The notes under the pieces were generated by a model that was given only the letters and a program-made list of their open reading frames with translations, was not told the DNA's origin and did not search any database. Below, in pieces: positions 17,443-28,500 of a DNA stretch of 64,000 nt. Source of the stretch: Haliscomenobacter sp965225875. Lineage in GTDB: Bacteria > Bacteroidota > Bacteroidia > Chitinophagales > Saprospiraceae. The DNA is taken from positions 1,984,001 to 2,048,000 of the forward strand of contig NZ_CBDDBS010000002.1 in NCBI RefSeq assembly GCF_965225875.1, read 5' to 3'. Numbering within the stretch: the first letter of the stretch is position 1; each line of letters opens with the position of its first letter. The translations under genes were made by a program, and so were the position numbers.

Positions 17443-17826
17443 ATGAAAAAAACATCATTGATTCTTGGCTTTGCATTGATCGTAGCAATCCCAATGTTCA
17501 TGGCGCTGAGCCCCAAGGCTGAAAAACCCGCCGCTACTGAATGGCGCGTAGTAACTGTAGTAGAATCCGTAGTGCCCGGCAAATTAGGGCGTTCCAAAGT
17601 GTTGACCATGGATAGCAATGGGGCAAGCTCCGAAACCGAAATCCAAAACATCTTCAGCTTGACGGGCATCAACTTTGCCAATTTGCAAACCAACAACCGC
17701 AGCGTTACTGATCTTTTAGCCAAAAACAGCGCCGAAGGTTACGAATTGGTAGAAGTTGTGCCAGGTAACTTTGGCGACAACAATTCACAGGGGATTTTTA
17801 TGACCCGTTTTATTTTTAAGAAATAG
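17443..17826 (+). CDS. Small exported protein, unknown function
   Basis: A 127-residue protein with a signal peptide (MKKTSLILGFALIVAIPMFM, cleavage near ALSPKA). The mature part of about 105 residues has EWRVVTVVESV and YELVEVVPGN segments and ends in RFIFKK, suggesting a small alpha/beta domain; proteins of this kind with EWxVVxVxE starts and GYELV near the end are common in Bacteroidota as DUF4177-like proteins, but I do not claim membership. It lies between two copies of the palindromic repeat. Confidence 0.6.
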   Translation: MKKTSLILGFALIVAIPMFMALSPKAEKPAATEWRVVTVVESVVPGKLGRSKVLTMDSNGASSETEIQNIFSLTGINFANLQTNNRSVTDLLAKNSAEGYELVEVVPGNFGDNNSQGIFMTRFIFKK

Positions 17827-17840
17827 GCAGGTTGCGTGGA

Positions 17841-17868
17841 GTAGAGACGCTGCATGCCACGTCTCTAC
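17841..17868. repeat. Third copy of the GTAGAGACG palindromic repeat
   Basis: 28 bases with perfect ends (GTAGAGACG ... CGTCTCTAC) and two base changes around the centre relative to the copies at 17356-17418. The minus-strand TAG stop of the ABC permease (17865-17867) lies in its right end. Confidence 0.8.
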
Positions 17869-20324
17869 TCCGTCTTCAAACTCTTGATCGGGTTCATCAA
17901 AGCAGCCTTTATTGCCTGGTAGCTCACCGTCAATAGTGCAATCGTAATGGCAATCAGGCCAGCCAAAAGATATACCCACCATTTGATCTCAATGTGGTAG
18001 GCAAATTCCAGTAGCCATTTGTTCATGGCCCAGTAGGCAATGGGGAAAGCGATGGCAATGGCAATGGCGACCAATTTCAAAAAGTCGATAGAAAGCAGTT
18101 TGCTCAGGCTAAGTACACTTGCACCCAAAACTTTGCGCACCCCAATCTCCCGGATTCTTTGCTCTGCGGCATAAGTGACCAGCCCAAAAAGGCCCAAACA
18201 AGCAATCAAAACCGTAGCCAGAGCCAGCCAAATCAGCATGGTTTCACGGCGGGCATCTTCAGCATAAAAAAGGGCCAGTTGCTGATCGAGAAAATGGTAT
18301 TCAAACAATTCGGCAGGATCAATTTTGGCCAAAATGCTTTCCATTGCTTTAATGGTTTGGTTGGCATCACCGGCTTCAATTCTCGCAGTAAAATAATCGA
18401 TGTTGTGAATGGGGTTTTGTTGATAGGCCATTACCAAAGGAGCGATCTTTTCCCTTAAGGTCTGAAAATGAAAGTCTTTGACAATCCCGATCACCCGCGC
18501 CTTAAACACCTGGTCATTGCGCAGCGGATTAAAACTAATGCCATAGGATGCTGCAGGAATTTCGATCAATTGATCTGAAGCCTCCTGGATGTTCAGCATT
18601 TTTGCGGCGGTTTCGTTCAGGATTACCGATGTCGAGTCGCCAGTACCGCTGAAGTTCTTGCCCTGCAAAAGTTCCACCTCAAAAGTTTTGGCAAAATGCT
18701 CATCTACCCCAAGAAAGAAAGCTTCTTTTTGCGCATCGGGCTCTCCATTTTGCCGGATTTTAACCGAAGGAAGGTTTTTCCATTCTCCAGGTACCCGCGA
18801 GGTAGTTGCTACGTTTTTCACTCTGGGCAAATTCCCAATTTCTGACACAATGGTTGGTGCAGCTCTTCTGATGGCACCGCTATTGATGTCCATAACAACC
18901 AAAAGTTCCTGGTTAAAGCCCAGGTCTTTGTTCTGCACATACCGGACTTGCAAAAACACTACAATGGTGGCAACTATCATGAACACTGAGACCGCGAACT
19001 GAAACACGACCAAACCCTTGCGCAAGGAAAAATCAGAACTTTTTTGGGCTTTCAGGCTTTTCAGCAAGAGGCTGGGGCTGAACCGGGAAAGCATCAAAGC
19101 AGGGTAAGAGCCCGCCATTAAACCCGTTAATACCAGTACCCCAAACGCAGAGAGCCAAATGTGGTAATCGGTCGACCATCCCAATGCAAGTTCTTTATTG
19201 GTAAATGTATTAAAAAATGGGAGGATCAAATTGACGAGTAAAACTGCCAAAACGAAGGAAATGGAGCTGAGTACACTGGATTCCACCAACAATTGGGCAA
19301 TCAACTGGCCACGAAATGCACCTACTGCTTTTTTGACACCTATTTCTTTACAACGCGTAGCAGCCCTGGCCGTGCTGAGATTCATGTAGTTGATACAAGC
19401 GATCAGCAGAATAAAAAGTGCAACCAGTGCAAATACTTTAAGGTACAACAATGCGCTGCTGCCTTGCGCTGGAGGATTGGCGATACTGGTCGTTTCAAGA
19501 ATGTTGTTGGAATAGAGGTGTACGTCCCGCAAGGCTTGCAAGTCGTAACTCAGGGATAGTCCGGGCTCAGGTTTATAATTGGCGTACACCAAGTCTTTCA
19601 TTTTGCCCGCAACGGTTTTAGGGTCTGCGTTTTCTTTTAAAAGGGCATACACCAAAAACTCACTGGAGCCCCAATCTTCGTTCAGTTCCGCTACATATTC
19701 TGCATCAGATAAATAAGTACTTTCCGAATAAACGGAGCTAAAACTGAAACTTGAATTGCGGGGATGATTTTTGAGGACAGCCGTGATTTTAAAAGGCTGA
19801 TCCACTTGATGCCATTTCAGCGTTTTCCCGGCCACCTGCGTACTGCCAAAAAGTTGCAGGGCCAAATCTTCCACAATAACGATGGAATAAGGCTCAGTCA
19901 GGGCTGTTTTAGGGTTGCCATCCAGGGCTTCAAACGCAAAAATCTCCATCAAGCCGTTGTTGGCTACGGTGATCTCTTCGTTGATCTTCTTTTGATTGGC
20001 GAGGTTTTCCAAGTTGTCCCGACCTCCTTGGACAATCCGGGCGGTGTTTTCAACTTCCCCGATGCTTTTTTTCGACTCTTCAGCCAGTTTGTAGCTTGCT
20101 CCGGCGATGTTCAAAGACTCGGTAGCAGTTTTCCGATGTTTGATGACCCGATAGATCTGTTCTGCACGGGGATGATGCCGATCAAAAGTGAGCTCGTCAA
20201 GTACATAAAGGCCCAAGATAAAAAAGCAGGCAAGGCCAAAGGTAAGGCCCGTTAGATTCAGTGTCGTTGATAATTTGTTGCGCAGGAGGTTGCGCAGGGC
20301 GATTTTCAGGTAATTGTACAACAT
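17865..20324 (-). CDS. ABC transporter permease, MacB/FtsX type
   Basis: An 819-residue membrane protein. TM1 (about 20-40) is followed by a large MacB-like periplasmic domain, three TM helices (about 280-420) forming the first FtsX domain, a second periplasmic domain (about 440-690) and a second FtsX domain with three TM helices at the C-terminus, ending NPIKSLKTE. This double-FtsX layout is the common Bacteroidota 'ABC transporter permease' of about 800 residues, which usually works with a LolD-like ATPase and may export lipids, peptides or lipoproteins. No ATPase is adjacent. ATG 20324 starts right at the conserved LYNYLKIALRNL segment; the upstream frame adds an unlikely leader. Confidence 0.9.
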   Translation of the reverse strand: MLYNYLKIALRNLLRNKLSTTLNLTGLTFGLACFFILGLYVLDELTFDRHHPRAEQIYRVIKHRKTATESLNIAGASYKLAEESKKSIGEVENTARIVQGGRDNLENLANQKKINEEITVANNGLMEIFAFEALDGNPKTALTEPYSIVIVEDLALQLFGSTQVAGKTLKWHQVDQPFKITAVLKNHPRNSSFSFSSVYSESTYLSDAEYVAELNEDWGSSEFLVYALLKENADPKTVAGKMKDLVYANYKPEPGLSLSYDLQALRDVHLYSNNILETTSIANPPAQGSSALLYLKVFALVALFILLIACINYMNLSTARAATRCKEIGVKKAVGAFRGQLIAQLLVESSVLSSISFVLAVLLVNLILPFFNTFTNKELALGWSTDYHIWLSAFGVLVLTGLMAGSYPALMLSRFSPSLLLKSLKAQKSSDFSLRKGLVVFQFAVSVFMIVATIVVFLQVRYVQNKDLGFNQELLVVMDINSGAIRRAAPTIVSEIGNLPRVKNVATTSRVPGEWKNLPSVKIRQNGEPDAQKEAFFLGVDEHFAKTFEVELLQGKNFSGTGDSTSVILNETAAKMLNIQEASDQLIEIPAASYGISFNPLRNDQVFKARVIGIVKDFHFQTLREKIAPLVMAYQQNPIHNIDYFTARIEAGDANQTIKAMESILAKIDPAELFEYHFLDQQLALFYAEDARRETMLIWLALATVLIACLGLFGLVTYAAEQRIREIGVRKVLGASVLSLSKLLSIDFLKLVAIAIAIAFPIAYWAMNKWLLEFAYHIEIKWWVYLLAGLIAITIALLTVSYQAIKAALMNPIKSLKTE

Positions 20325-20518
20325 TTGCGAGACTTGAAGGTGTTTTATTTCCAAAACAAACCTTATGCCAAAACAAACAAACATTTGATTTGCAATATTT
20401 TACACAAAGCCACTCCTCCAACAATTGTCCAATAACGAGCACTTGAGGCCGGAATCGGACAAAATTCAAAGGATTCGATACCTGTCCATTCAAGCGTAAA
20501 AAATCAAATAATATTGAG

Positions 20519-20526
20519 TAGATTTG
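20519..20526 (+). promoter_or_regulatory. Possible -7 box before the sensor-cyclase gene
   Basis: TAGATTTG fits TAnnTTTG, but it lies only 10 bases before ATG 20536 and has no TTG at -33, so the transcript would be almost leaderless. Confidence 0.3.
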
Positions 20527-20535
20527 CTTCAATCA

Positions 20536-23500
20536 ATGAGGAATCTACTCCATTATTGTATGCGTTTTAATCCTAACTTCCTTCCACTTTTTAGCAGTAT
20601 GATCATCCTTTGGGGGATCTGGGGCTGCACTATGGAAAGCAGTTCGGAAGTCGCCTCAGAGCCACGTTTAACAAGGGTAAGAGCTCAAGCATATCGGGTT
20701 CCTGCCGATTCGGTTCTTCCACCTACCCGCATTCAAATAAAGGTTCAATCAATTCCCAAGGGAAAAGTAGCAATTCCTCGCAGCGTTCTCAGCAAGTTTA
20801 ATGTACTTACCGCTCAAAATCCAAAGCGTATAGCAATTAATACGGCTGCTTTAGTCAAAAATGAACCAGGTAAAGGGGTTTTTTCCAAACCAGACCATAG
20901 CCCTGCCCTGGCACAGCACACAACTGTAGGTATTCCCGAAGTTGTTCAAGCCAAAGACCCTTCTAATAAGGACCAAAATCCTTTTAGTTTCAGTGCATTT
21001 GGTAAACTTCAGGGCCTAAAACACAATGTAATTAGCTGTATCATCCAGGACTCCAAAGAGAATTTGTGGTTCGGTAGCATGGGCGGCGGACTTTGCAGGT
21101 ATGATGGCAAATACTTCACCCATTATACCGAGAACGAAGGGCTAAGTAGCAATAGCATCACTTGCATTTTGGAGGATAAAAAAAGGAATATCTGGTTGGG
21201 GACAGATGGTGCAGGGATTATCAAATTTGATGGCCATACTTTTATACAATACGATCAGGAGGAAGGTTTTGACGGAAACTATATTTCAGATATTAAGCTG
21301 GATAATCAAGATAAACTTTGGATTGCTACAACTACAAACGGGGTGTACCAATTCGATGGTAAAAGATTCACTCATTACGGAGTTAAACAAGGCTTGGGCT
21401 CTGACGAGGTGTTATCTATGATAGTAGACCATAAAGGTCAAATCTGGTTCGGCTTGTTGGATGCAGGCATTTCAGTATTTAGTCAGGGGCAGTTCATTCG
21501 TTTCAACAAACAAGCAGGACTAAGTTACGCTGATATCACTGCCCTTGCTGAGGATAAAAATGGTCATATCTGGGTTGGAACGCAGTCTGGTGCCTTGAGG
21601 TACGAGGATGGTGTTTTTTTAGATTTTTCCAACAGCGCCAATGTACCAATTGAAGACATTATCATCGAAACCAATGGCAACGTTTGGTTCGGAACACTGA
21701 GGAACGGTGCTATCAAATACAATGGAGCTTCTTTTCAATTCTATACCATTTCAGAAGGTTTAAATAACAACCGGGTTCGGTGCATTTTTGAAGATTCCAG
21801 CAGCAATCTTTGGTTTGGGACGGATGGAGGCGGCTTGAGCAAATCACAAGGCAACGTCTTTTCACACTTAACTGCCGAGGAGGGTTTGAGCAACAATGAA
21901 ATCTTTAGTACCATTGAAGACCGAAAAGGTCAAATGTGGTTTGGGGCTTCAGGGGGTGGTTTGGTCAGGTTTTCAGGGAATCAATTTTATCAATATACCG
22001 AACCCAGTGAGTTGAACCCTGATTTTGTTTATGCGATTCTGGAAGACCGCAAAGGAAACCTGTGGTTTGGCACCAATGGCCAAGGGGTGATCAAATTTGA
22101 TGGGCAGTCATTTATTAGGATAGACGACAAGTATGGACTTTCAAGCAATATTGTTTTGAGCATTTTGGAAGATAAAAAAGGCAATATTTGGTTTGGTACC
22201 CGTGATGGAGGTGTCTGCAAGTTTGATGGGCAATCATTGGTTCAATACCAGGAAGCCCAAGGGCTCGGCAGCAATACCGTTTTTTCGATGTTGGAAGATC
22301 CACAAGGCAATATTTGGTTTGGTACTCTTGGCGCTGGGGTGTCCAAATTTGATGGCCGCAATTTTTTCCATTATCGTACTGAAAATGGTCTGAGTCATAA
22401 TGATGTTACCTCGATCTTGCGGGACAAAAAAGGCAAGTTATGGTTTGGCACCTTAGGAGGCGGCCTTAATCGCTTCGACGGCCAATATTTTACCCATTTT
22501 ACTGAAACAGAAGGCTTGAGTAACAATGCAGTATTGGCATTGTTACAAGACCGCAAAGGTAATTTGTGGGTAGGCACTCGTTTTGGTCTTTCCAAAATGA
22601 ACCACAAGTCGCTGAATGCCTTAAACCAAACGGCCCCAAACACACTTCCTTCATCAGGTACTTTATTTAAAAACTACAGCTACGAGGACGGATTTTTGGG
22701 CATTGGCTGCTGGCGCAATAGTCTTTTCGAAGCCCACAACGGTGACATTTACATCGGAGCCAACGACCGTCTAACCGTTTATCACCCTGGTGGAGAGAAA
22801 GAAAATCCCATCAAAATCCAACTCAGCCTGCTGGACATTTCCATCTACAATGAACGCATTCCCTGGGCTGCTTTGGAGGAACACCAGGATAGCACTTTTT
22901 ACCTTGGCAATGGAGTCAAGGTGAAGGATTTTCGCTTCAATGGGCTTAGCGCCTGGAACCTGGTGCCTCAAGACCTCAGCTTAAGTTACTCCAACAACAA
23001 CTTAAACTTCCGCTTGGTCGCCAGCACGCTACAACAACCCGACAAAGTAAAATACCAGTACAAGCTGGAAGGGATGGAAACAACCTGGACGAGTTTAAGC
23101 ACCAAAAATGAAGTTTCTTATGCCAATCTCGCCCCTGGAACTTACACTTTGCGCGCCAGAGCGATGAACAGTATGGGCCTCTGGAGCGATGAACTGGCCT
23201 ATCCCTTTGTCATTCGTCCACCCTGGTGGCGGACCAGTTGGATGTATACTTTTTATGCTCTGCTTGTTTTAGGCATTTTGTGGTGGTTCCGTCGCCAGGA
23301 AAAACTACGACAGCTACAGCAATTGCAACTGGAACGGCAAAAAACCGAGCAGGAACAAAAAATCAACGAGCAATTGAGGCGGGTGGATGTGCTAAAAGAT
23401 CAGTTTTTAGCCAATACCTCCCACGAATTGCGTACTCCTTTGCAGGGCATCATTGGGCTTTCGGAATCCTTGCTGGAAAGAGTGAAAGATGAAGACCAGA

Positions 23501-25440
23501 AAGAAGACCTGAATATGGTCATTTCTTCCAGTCGACGCCTCAATAGCCTGGTCAACGACATTCTTGATTTTTCCAAGATAAAAAACCAGGAAATTGAACT
23601 GGCGCCCATACCCCTCAATTTATACGCCTTGACCGACGTAGTCTTGCGTACCCTCGCACCATTGGTACAAGGTAAAAACCTGCAACTGATTAACGCCATC
23701 CCCAAAGATTTACCTGCTGCTCTGGCGGACGAAAATCGGGTACAACAAATCTTGTACAACCTGGTAGGCAATGCCATTAAATTTACCGAAAAAGGCCACA
23801 TCAAAATTTTTGCAAAAGTCCCCCCTAACAAACCAGATGAATTAACCATCTCCGTAGAAGATACAGGGATTGGCGTTCCTCCTGATAAACAAGATGCCAT
23901 TTTTCAAGCTTTTGAGCAGGGGGATGGCTCCATGGTACGCAGTTTCGCCGGAACGGGACTTGGCCTTTCTGTTTCAAAAAAACTGGTTGAGCTCCATGGA
24001 GGGCAAATGTGGTTGGAATCTGAAGTTGGGCAAGGTTCAAACTTCTTTTTTTCATTGCCACTTACCACCGAGCATGCATCTAAAAACATCCAATACACAG
24101 CTGATCAAAAATTGCGTACCCTGGCCCAATTGAGTTGGAGCTCACAGACAGTTTTAACTACTGAGTCATCTAATGGTCTCAACAGGGAGGATTTAGAAAA
24201 AGTACACATCCTGGTGGTGGATGATGAAGCGGTCAATCAACAGGTGCTGAAAAATTATTTAAACAAGGACGTTTACCGCCTGACTCAGGTAATGAGTGGG
24301 GAAGAAGCCTTGTCCTTTTTGGAGCTGGATGACATCCCGGATCTGGTGTTGCTTGATGTGATGATGCCACGAATGTCAGGCTATGAGGTATGTCAAAAAA
24401 TTCGGGAAAAATACCTGCCCAACGAATTACCAGTGATCATGATTACCGCCAAAAACCAGGTGCATGACCTGATTCTGGGCTTGAATACCGGTGCCAACGA
24501 CTACATCGCCAAACCCTTTTCCAAAGACGAATTCCTCGCCCGACTCAATACCCACCTCAACCTACACCGCATCAATGCAGCTACCAATCGTTTTGTTCCC
24601 AATGAGTTCATCCGTGCGCTGGGGCATGAAAGCATCATGAATGTACGGTTGGGGGACCACGTGGAGCAAGTGGTGACTGTATTGTTTGCCGATATCCGTG
24701 ATTACACTGGCCTGGCTGAGACTATGACCCCAGAGGAAAATTTCAAATTTGTTTCTGGCTACAACCAACGGATTGGGCCAATCATTCAAAAACACCAGGG
24801 CTTTATCAATCAATACCTGGGTGACGGCATCATGGCTATTTTTCCGGGAAAACCTGAAAATGCCTTGCGTGCTTCCATCGATTTACAGCGCGAAATGAGC
24901 CAATACAATGTGCAACGCCAGGCCAAGGGCCGCAAAGCAATTGAGGTTGGCATTGGTTTGCATACTGGGTCGCTGATCATGGGTATCATTGGCGATCAAA
25001 AACGGATGGATGCGGCCACGGTTTCAGATACTGTAAATACAGCTTCCCGGATGGAAGGCTTGACCAAATTTTATGGCAGCCGTATCTTGCTGAGTGAGGC
25101 CTGCCTGAATTTAATCCGGCAGCCAGAGGAATTCAATGTACGACACCTGGGGCGGGTACAAGTTAAAGGCAAACAAGCTTCAATCGGTATATTTGAGTGC
25201 TTTGATGCCGACGAACCAACCTTGTTTTTGTCAAAAAAAGAAAACTTGTTGAGCTTTGAACAAGGGATGAACCATTATTTCCAAAAATCATTTGAGGAGG
25301 CCATCAAGTCCTTTGAAGCAATTGTAGCCCTAAACCCCTTCGATACCCAGTCAAAGTTGTTTTTGACAAAAGCCAGGGATTTTGCCAGCAATGGGGTTGC
25401 TGAGGATTGGATTGGTGTGGAAACAATGAAGGAAAAGTAG
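20536..25440 (+). CDS. Hybrid propeller sensor histidine kinase with receiver and class III cyclase
   Basis: A 1634-residue protein. An N-terminal hydrophobic segment ending in WGIWGC may be a signal or lipoprotein anchor. Residues about 145-740 hold 14 propeller repeats of the form NLWFGTxxGGxxKFDG, enough for two seven-bladed propellers, followed by a Y_Y_Y domain (about 820-890), TM (902-919), a coiled coil, HisKA with His963 (TSHELRTP), HATPase_c, a receiver with Asp1274 (LLDVMMP), and a class III adenylate/guanylate cyclase domain with metal aspartates Asp1386 (FADIRDYT) and Asp1430 (YLGDGIMA), then a TPR-like tail. The usual HTCS proteins end in an AraC-type DNA-binding domain; here a cyclase takes that place. 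Gln1426 stands where most adenylate cyclases have Lys. ATG 20536 is preferred to TTG 20524. The caspase gene follows after 135 bases. Confidence 0.9.
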   Translation: MRNLLHYCMRFNPNFLPLFSSMIILWGIWGCTMESSSEVASEPRLTRVRAQAYRVPADSVLPPTRIQIKVQSIPKGKVAIPRSVLSKFNVLTAQNPKRIAINTAALVKNEPGKGVFSKPDHSPALAQHTTVGIPEVVQAKDPSNKDQNPFSFSAFGKLQGLKHNVISCIIQDSKENLWFGSMGGGLCRYDGKYFTHYTENEGLSSNSITCILEDKKRNIWLGTDGAGIIKFDGHTFIQYDQEEGFDGNYISDIKLDNQDKLWIATTTNGVYQFDGKRFTHYGVKQGLGSDEVLSMIVDHKGQIWFGLLDAGISVFSQGQFIRFNKQAGLSYADITALAEDKNGHIWVGTQSGALRYEDGVFLDFSNSANVPIEDIIIETNGNVWFGTLRNGAIKYNGASFQFYTISEGLNNNRVRCIFEDSSSNLWFGTDGGGLSKSQGNVFSHLTAEEGLSNNEIFSTIEDRKGQMWFGASGGGLVRFSGNQFYQYTEPSELNPDFVYAILEDRKGNLWFGTNGQGVIKFDGQSFIRIDDKYGLSSNIVLSILEDKKGNIWFGTRDGGVCKFDGQSLVQYQEAQGLGSNTVFSMLEDPQGNIWFGTLGAGVSKFDGRNFFHYRTENGLSHNDVTSILRDKKGKLWFGTLGGGLNRFDGQYFTHFTETEGLSNNAVLALLQDRKGNLWVGTRFGLSKMNHKSLNALNQTAPNTLPSSGTLFKNYSYEDGFLGIGCWRNSLFEAHNGDIYIGANDRLTVYHPGGEKENPIKIQLSLLDISIYNERIPWAALEEHQDSTFYLGNGVKVKDFRFNGLSAWNLVPQDLSLSYSNNNLNFRLVASTLQQPDKVKYQYKLEGMETTWTSLSTKNEVSYANLAPGTYTLRARAMNSMGLWSDELAYPFVIRPPWWRTSWMYTFYALLVLGILWWFRRQEKLRQLQQLQLERQKTEQEQKINEQLRRVDVLKDQFLANTSHELRTPLQGIIGLSESLLERVKDEDQKEDLNMVISSSRRLNSLVNDILDFSKIKNQEIELAPIPLNLYALTDVVLRTLAPLVQGKNLQLINAIPKDLPAALADENRVQQILYNLVGNAIKFTEKGHIKIFAKVPPNKPDELTISVEDTGIGVPPDKQDAIFQAFEQGDGSMVRSFAGTGLGLSVSKKLVELHGGQMWLESEVGQGSNFFFSLPLTTEHASKNIQYTADQKLRTLAQLSWSSQTVLTTESSNGLNREDLEKVHILVVDDEAVNQQVLKNYLNKDVYRLTQVMSGEEALSFLELDDIPDLVLLDVMMPRMSGYEVCQKIREKYLPNELPVIMITAKNQVHDLILGLNTGANDYIAKPFSKDEFLARLNTHLNLHRINAATNRFVPNEFIRALGHESIMNVRLGDHVEQVVTVLFADIRDYTGLAETMTPEENFKFVSGYNQRIGPIIQKHQGFINQYLGDGIMAIFPGKPENALRASIDLQREMSQYNVQRQAKGRKAIEVGIGLHTGSLIMGIIGDQKRMDAATVSDTVNTASRMEGLTKFYGSRILLSEACLNLIRQPEEFNVRHLGRVQVKGKQASIGIFECFDADEPTLFLSKKENLLSFEQGMNHYFQKSFEEAIKSFEAIVALNPFDTQSKLFLTKARDFASNGVAEDWIGVETMKEK

Positions 25441-25575
25441 GTCGTAGGCTCATTGCTTTTTTTTTGTAGACAAAAAAATTACTACTACTGACATAAATGC
25501 TTTAAATTAAGGAACGAAAAGCTCCTTTTCCCAATACACTTGTTTTTAATACTCACCTAAGACTTAGTGATTCGT

Positions 25576-28500
25576 ATGAGAAAATGGCTGTTTTTATCGC
25601 TCTTTTTTGCATCAACCTTGTTGCTGGAAGCTCAAAAGCCCCAACTAATGCCCCCGATGAGCCATGCAACTTATGTGCGGGCAATCGCAGTTTCTCCTGA
25701 TGGGGCTTATGTACTTAGTGCAGCTGGGTATCTCGACAATACCGTTCTTTTATGGTCGGCCTCCGGCAAATTGTTAAAAATACTCGAAGGCCATGAAAAT
25801 GACCTCTTTGACGCCGAGATATCCGGTGATGGCAAACACATGTTAACCCTCGAAACAGGAAGCTGGACGCTACACCTTTGGGACAATCAAGGGAGGGAAC
25901 TAAAAAAAATCGAAGGCTTTGGCATTACTGACGCCTGCTTTTCCGCAGACAATCAGTTCATATATGCTGGGACCTCAAGTGGTGAAATCCGCATCCATGA
26001 CTTGAGTGGCACTTACCATAAGTCAATTGAAGTAGGTGACCAAAGCATTAATCAGGTAGTTTGTTCCGAAGAATACATAGCAAGTAGTGATGAAGCGGGG
26101 ATTATTCGGGTTTTTGATAAAGCTGGAAAATTGCTAAAAACCCTGGATGGGCATCAACAACAAAGTATCGAAGGCCTGGCTTTTTCACCCAATGGTCAGC
26201 AACTCCTTTCAGGGGCACATGACAAAATGGTGCTACTTTGGGATTGGCAAAATGAAAAAATCCTTAAAAAATTAGGCCCGCAGCAAAGCCAGGTGCGTAG
26301 CGTAGCCTTCTCGCCGGATGGGAAATACCTGGCCAGTGCTGGCCCCGACGAGGGCTATGTTTACCTCTGGGACAATCAGGGCAAAAGCATAAAAAAATTC
26401 CAAACTGATGGCATCAACGAATTGGTGTTTACGCCAGATAGTGAGGGATTGTTGGTAGCTCCTCGAGATAAAGCGGCCCTTTTGTATGATCTCCAGGGGG
26501 AAATAGTACGCAGTTATACCAACGATGCTTCCTCAGTCACCAGTGTTGGATTTTCCCCATTTTCGCCCGATTCTTTGTTCATTTTGACAGGAGGAGAAGG
26601 CGCCCACATCCGCCTTTGGAATGCCGTAAATGGCGAAGCACGGGCTTTGGAAAATCAAAATGATTTTAGTACTCCAGCGGTTTTTAATCCCCAATATCCC
26701 AGCCTTTTGATTGCTAAAACTGGAGACTCCCTTTATCAATACAACCTGTATGCCGATGAATACACCATGGTGGACAAGAGCAAATACATCGGCCACTCCG
26801 CTCTGGCTTATAATCCTGATGGTGATCATTTTTTACTCAGCAATTGCACTGGAGGAATTCAGCTATGGGCAGAAGAGGAGCCGAATTGGAACATACTCTG
26901 GGAAAATCAATTGGACTCCAATAGTGTAACGAGCTTGAATTTTTCACCTGATGGCCAACATTTTTTGCTTGCTACTGATCGCGACTGGGTTCCTCACCGC
27001 AATAAGGGTGTTGCTGAAGAACGCAAACAGCCGAAAAGTGGAAAAGGCTTTCCAGCAGAGTTGCGTCGTGTAGAGGATTTTCAACTCGTCCGCAAATTCG
27101 GCAGCAGCGCTGACCAGGCCGTATTTTCTCCCGATGGCAAATATGTAGCGACCAATGAAGCTTATTCATTTGCCATTTATGATGCCAAAACAGGTAGACA
27201 GGTCTTATTGATGCCGAAATCTGGCGATGACATTTTTCCTTTGGTGACTTGTTTGGCTTTTTCTAGCAATAGTCAGCGCTTGTTTGTGGGGTATTCTTCC
27301 AATGTCATCCAAGAATTCAACCTGATTGGCCAACTACTTCGGGAATACAAGGGCCACCGGAGCACCATACGTACCCTTGCAATTTCGCCCAATGGAAAAT
27401 TTCTGCTTTCTGGCAGTAGCGACAATTCGGCAAAAATCTGGAACACCCAAACCGGGGCAGAACTGGCGACCTTGATGGCCATTGGCACCGAAGACTGGAT
27501 GGTCGCCACACCTGATGGTCTTTTTGACGCCTCCCCTGGCGCCATGGACAGTCTCTACTTCGTGGTCGGGCTGGAAATTGTCGCAATGGATCAATTGAAA
27601 GAGCGGTATTACGAGCCTGGTTTATTGGCAAAAGTATTGGGTTTTGAGGAAGGGCCACTGCGTAAGGTAATTGATTTGAATACCCAGGATTTGGCCTTAT
27701 ACCCTGAAGTCGAAGCCAAGTTATTGGACGATGTCATCACGGTTAAACTCAGCAAACGCAGCGGCGGCATTGGTCGGGTCAGTTTGCGCCTGGAAAACAT
27801 GGAAATCGCCCCCGATGTCAATCCAGGCCGCCAAAGTAGTTTCACCATTAAACTCAGCAATTTTGCCGACTATTTTGTCAATGGCGAATCCAATCCTCTC
27901 TCCTTGGTTTGCTACAATGCCGAAGGATGGTTGTCCAGCCCTGAATATCCCATTGCTTACGTACCAGGTGGCAAGGGCAAAGACAAACCTGTTGCCACAA
28001 CGGCTTTAAACGACCAAACCGATCAGGCTTTGGTCAATACCTTATATGCCTTGGTAGTTGGTACATCTGACTACAAAGGGACTACGTTGGACTTGAAATT
28101 CCCGGATAAGGATGCGACCGCTTACCGCGATATGTTGCAATTGGCGGGAAAAGACCTCTTCGGGACGCGGATGCAGATCAAATTATTGACCACAGCAAAA
28201 GGAGGTGTCCGACCTACCAAAACAGCGATTCGGGCAGCCTTGTTGGAATTTGCCACCAAAGCCGAACCCAAGGATGTGCTACTCGTTTACTTCTCCGGGC
28301 ATGGCACCACCTGGCCTGAAAACAGTCCGACGAGCCAGTTTTATTACCTCAGTACCGACAATGAAAGTTTTGATTTGAGCAATGCAAGCAATCGTCAATT
28401 TGCCATCGCTCAGGATTCCATCCAGGCCTGGATTCGGGGCGTAAAAGCCCGCAAGCGCATCCTCATTCTCGATGCCTGCAACTCCGGCGAAGTGGTCAAA

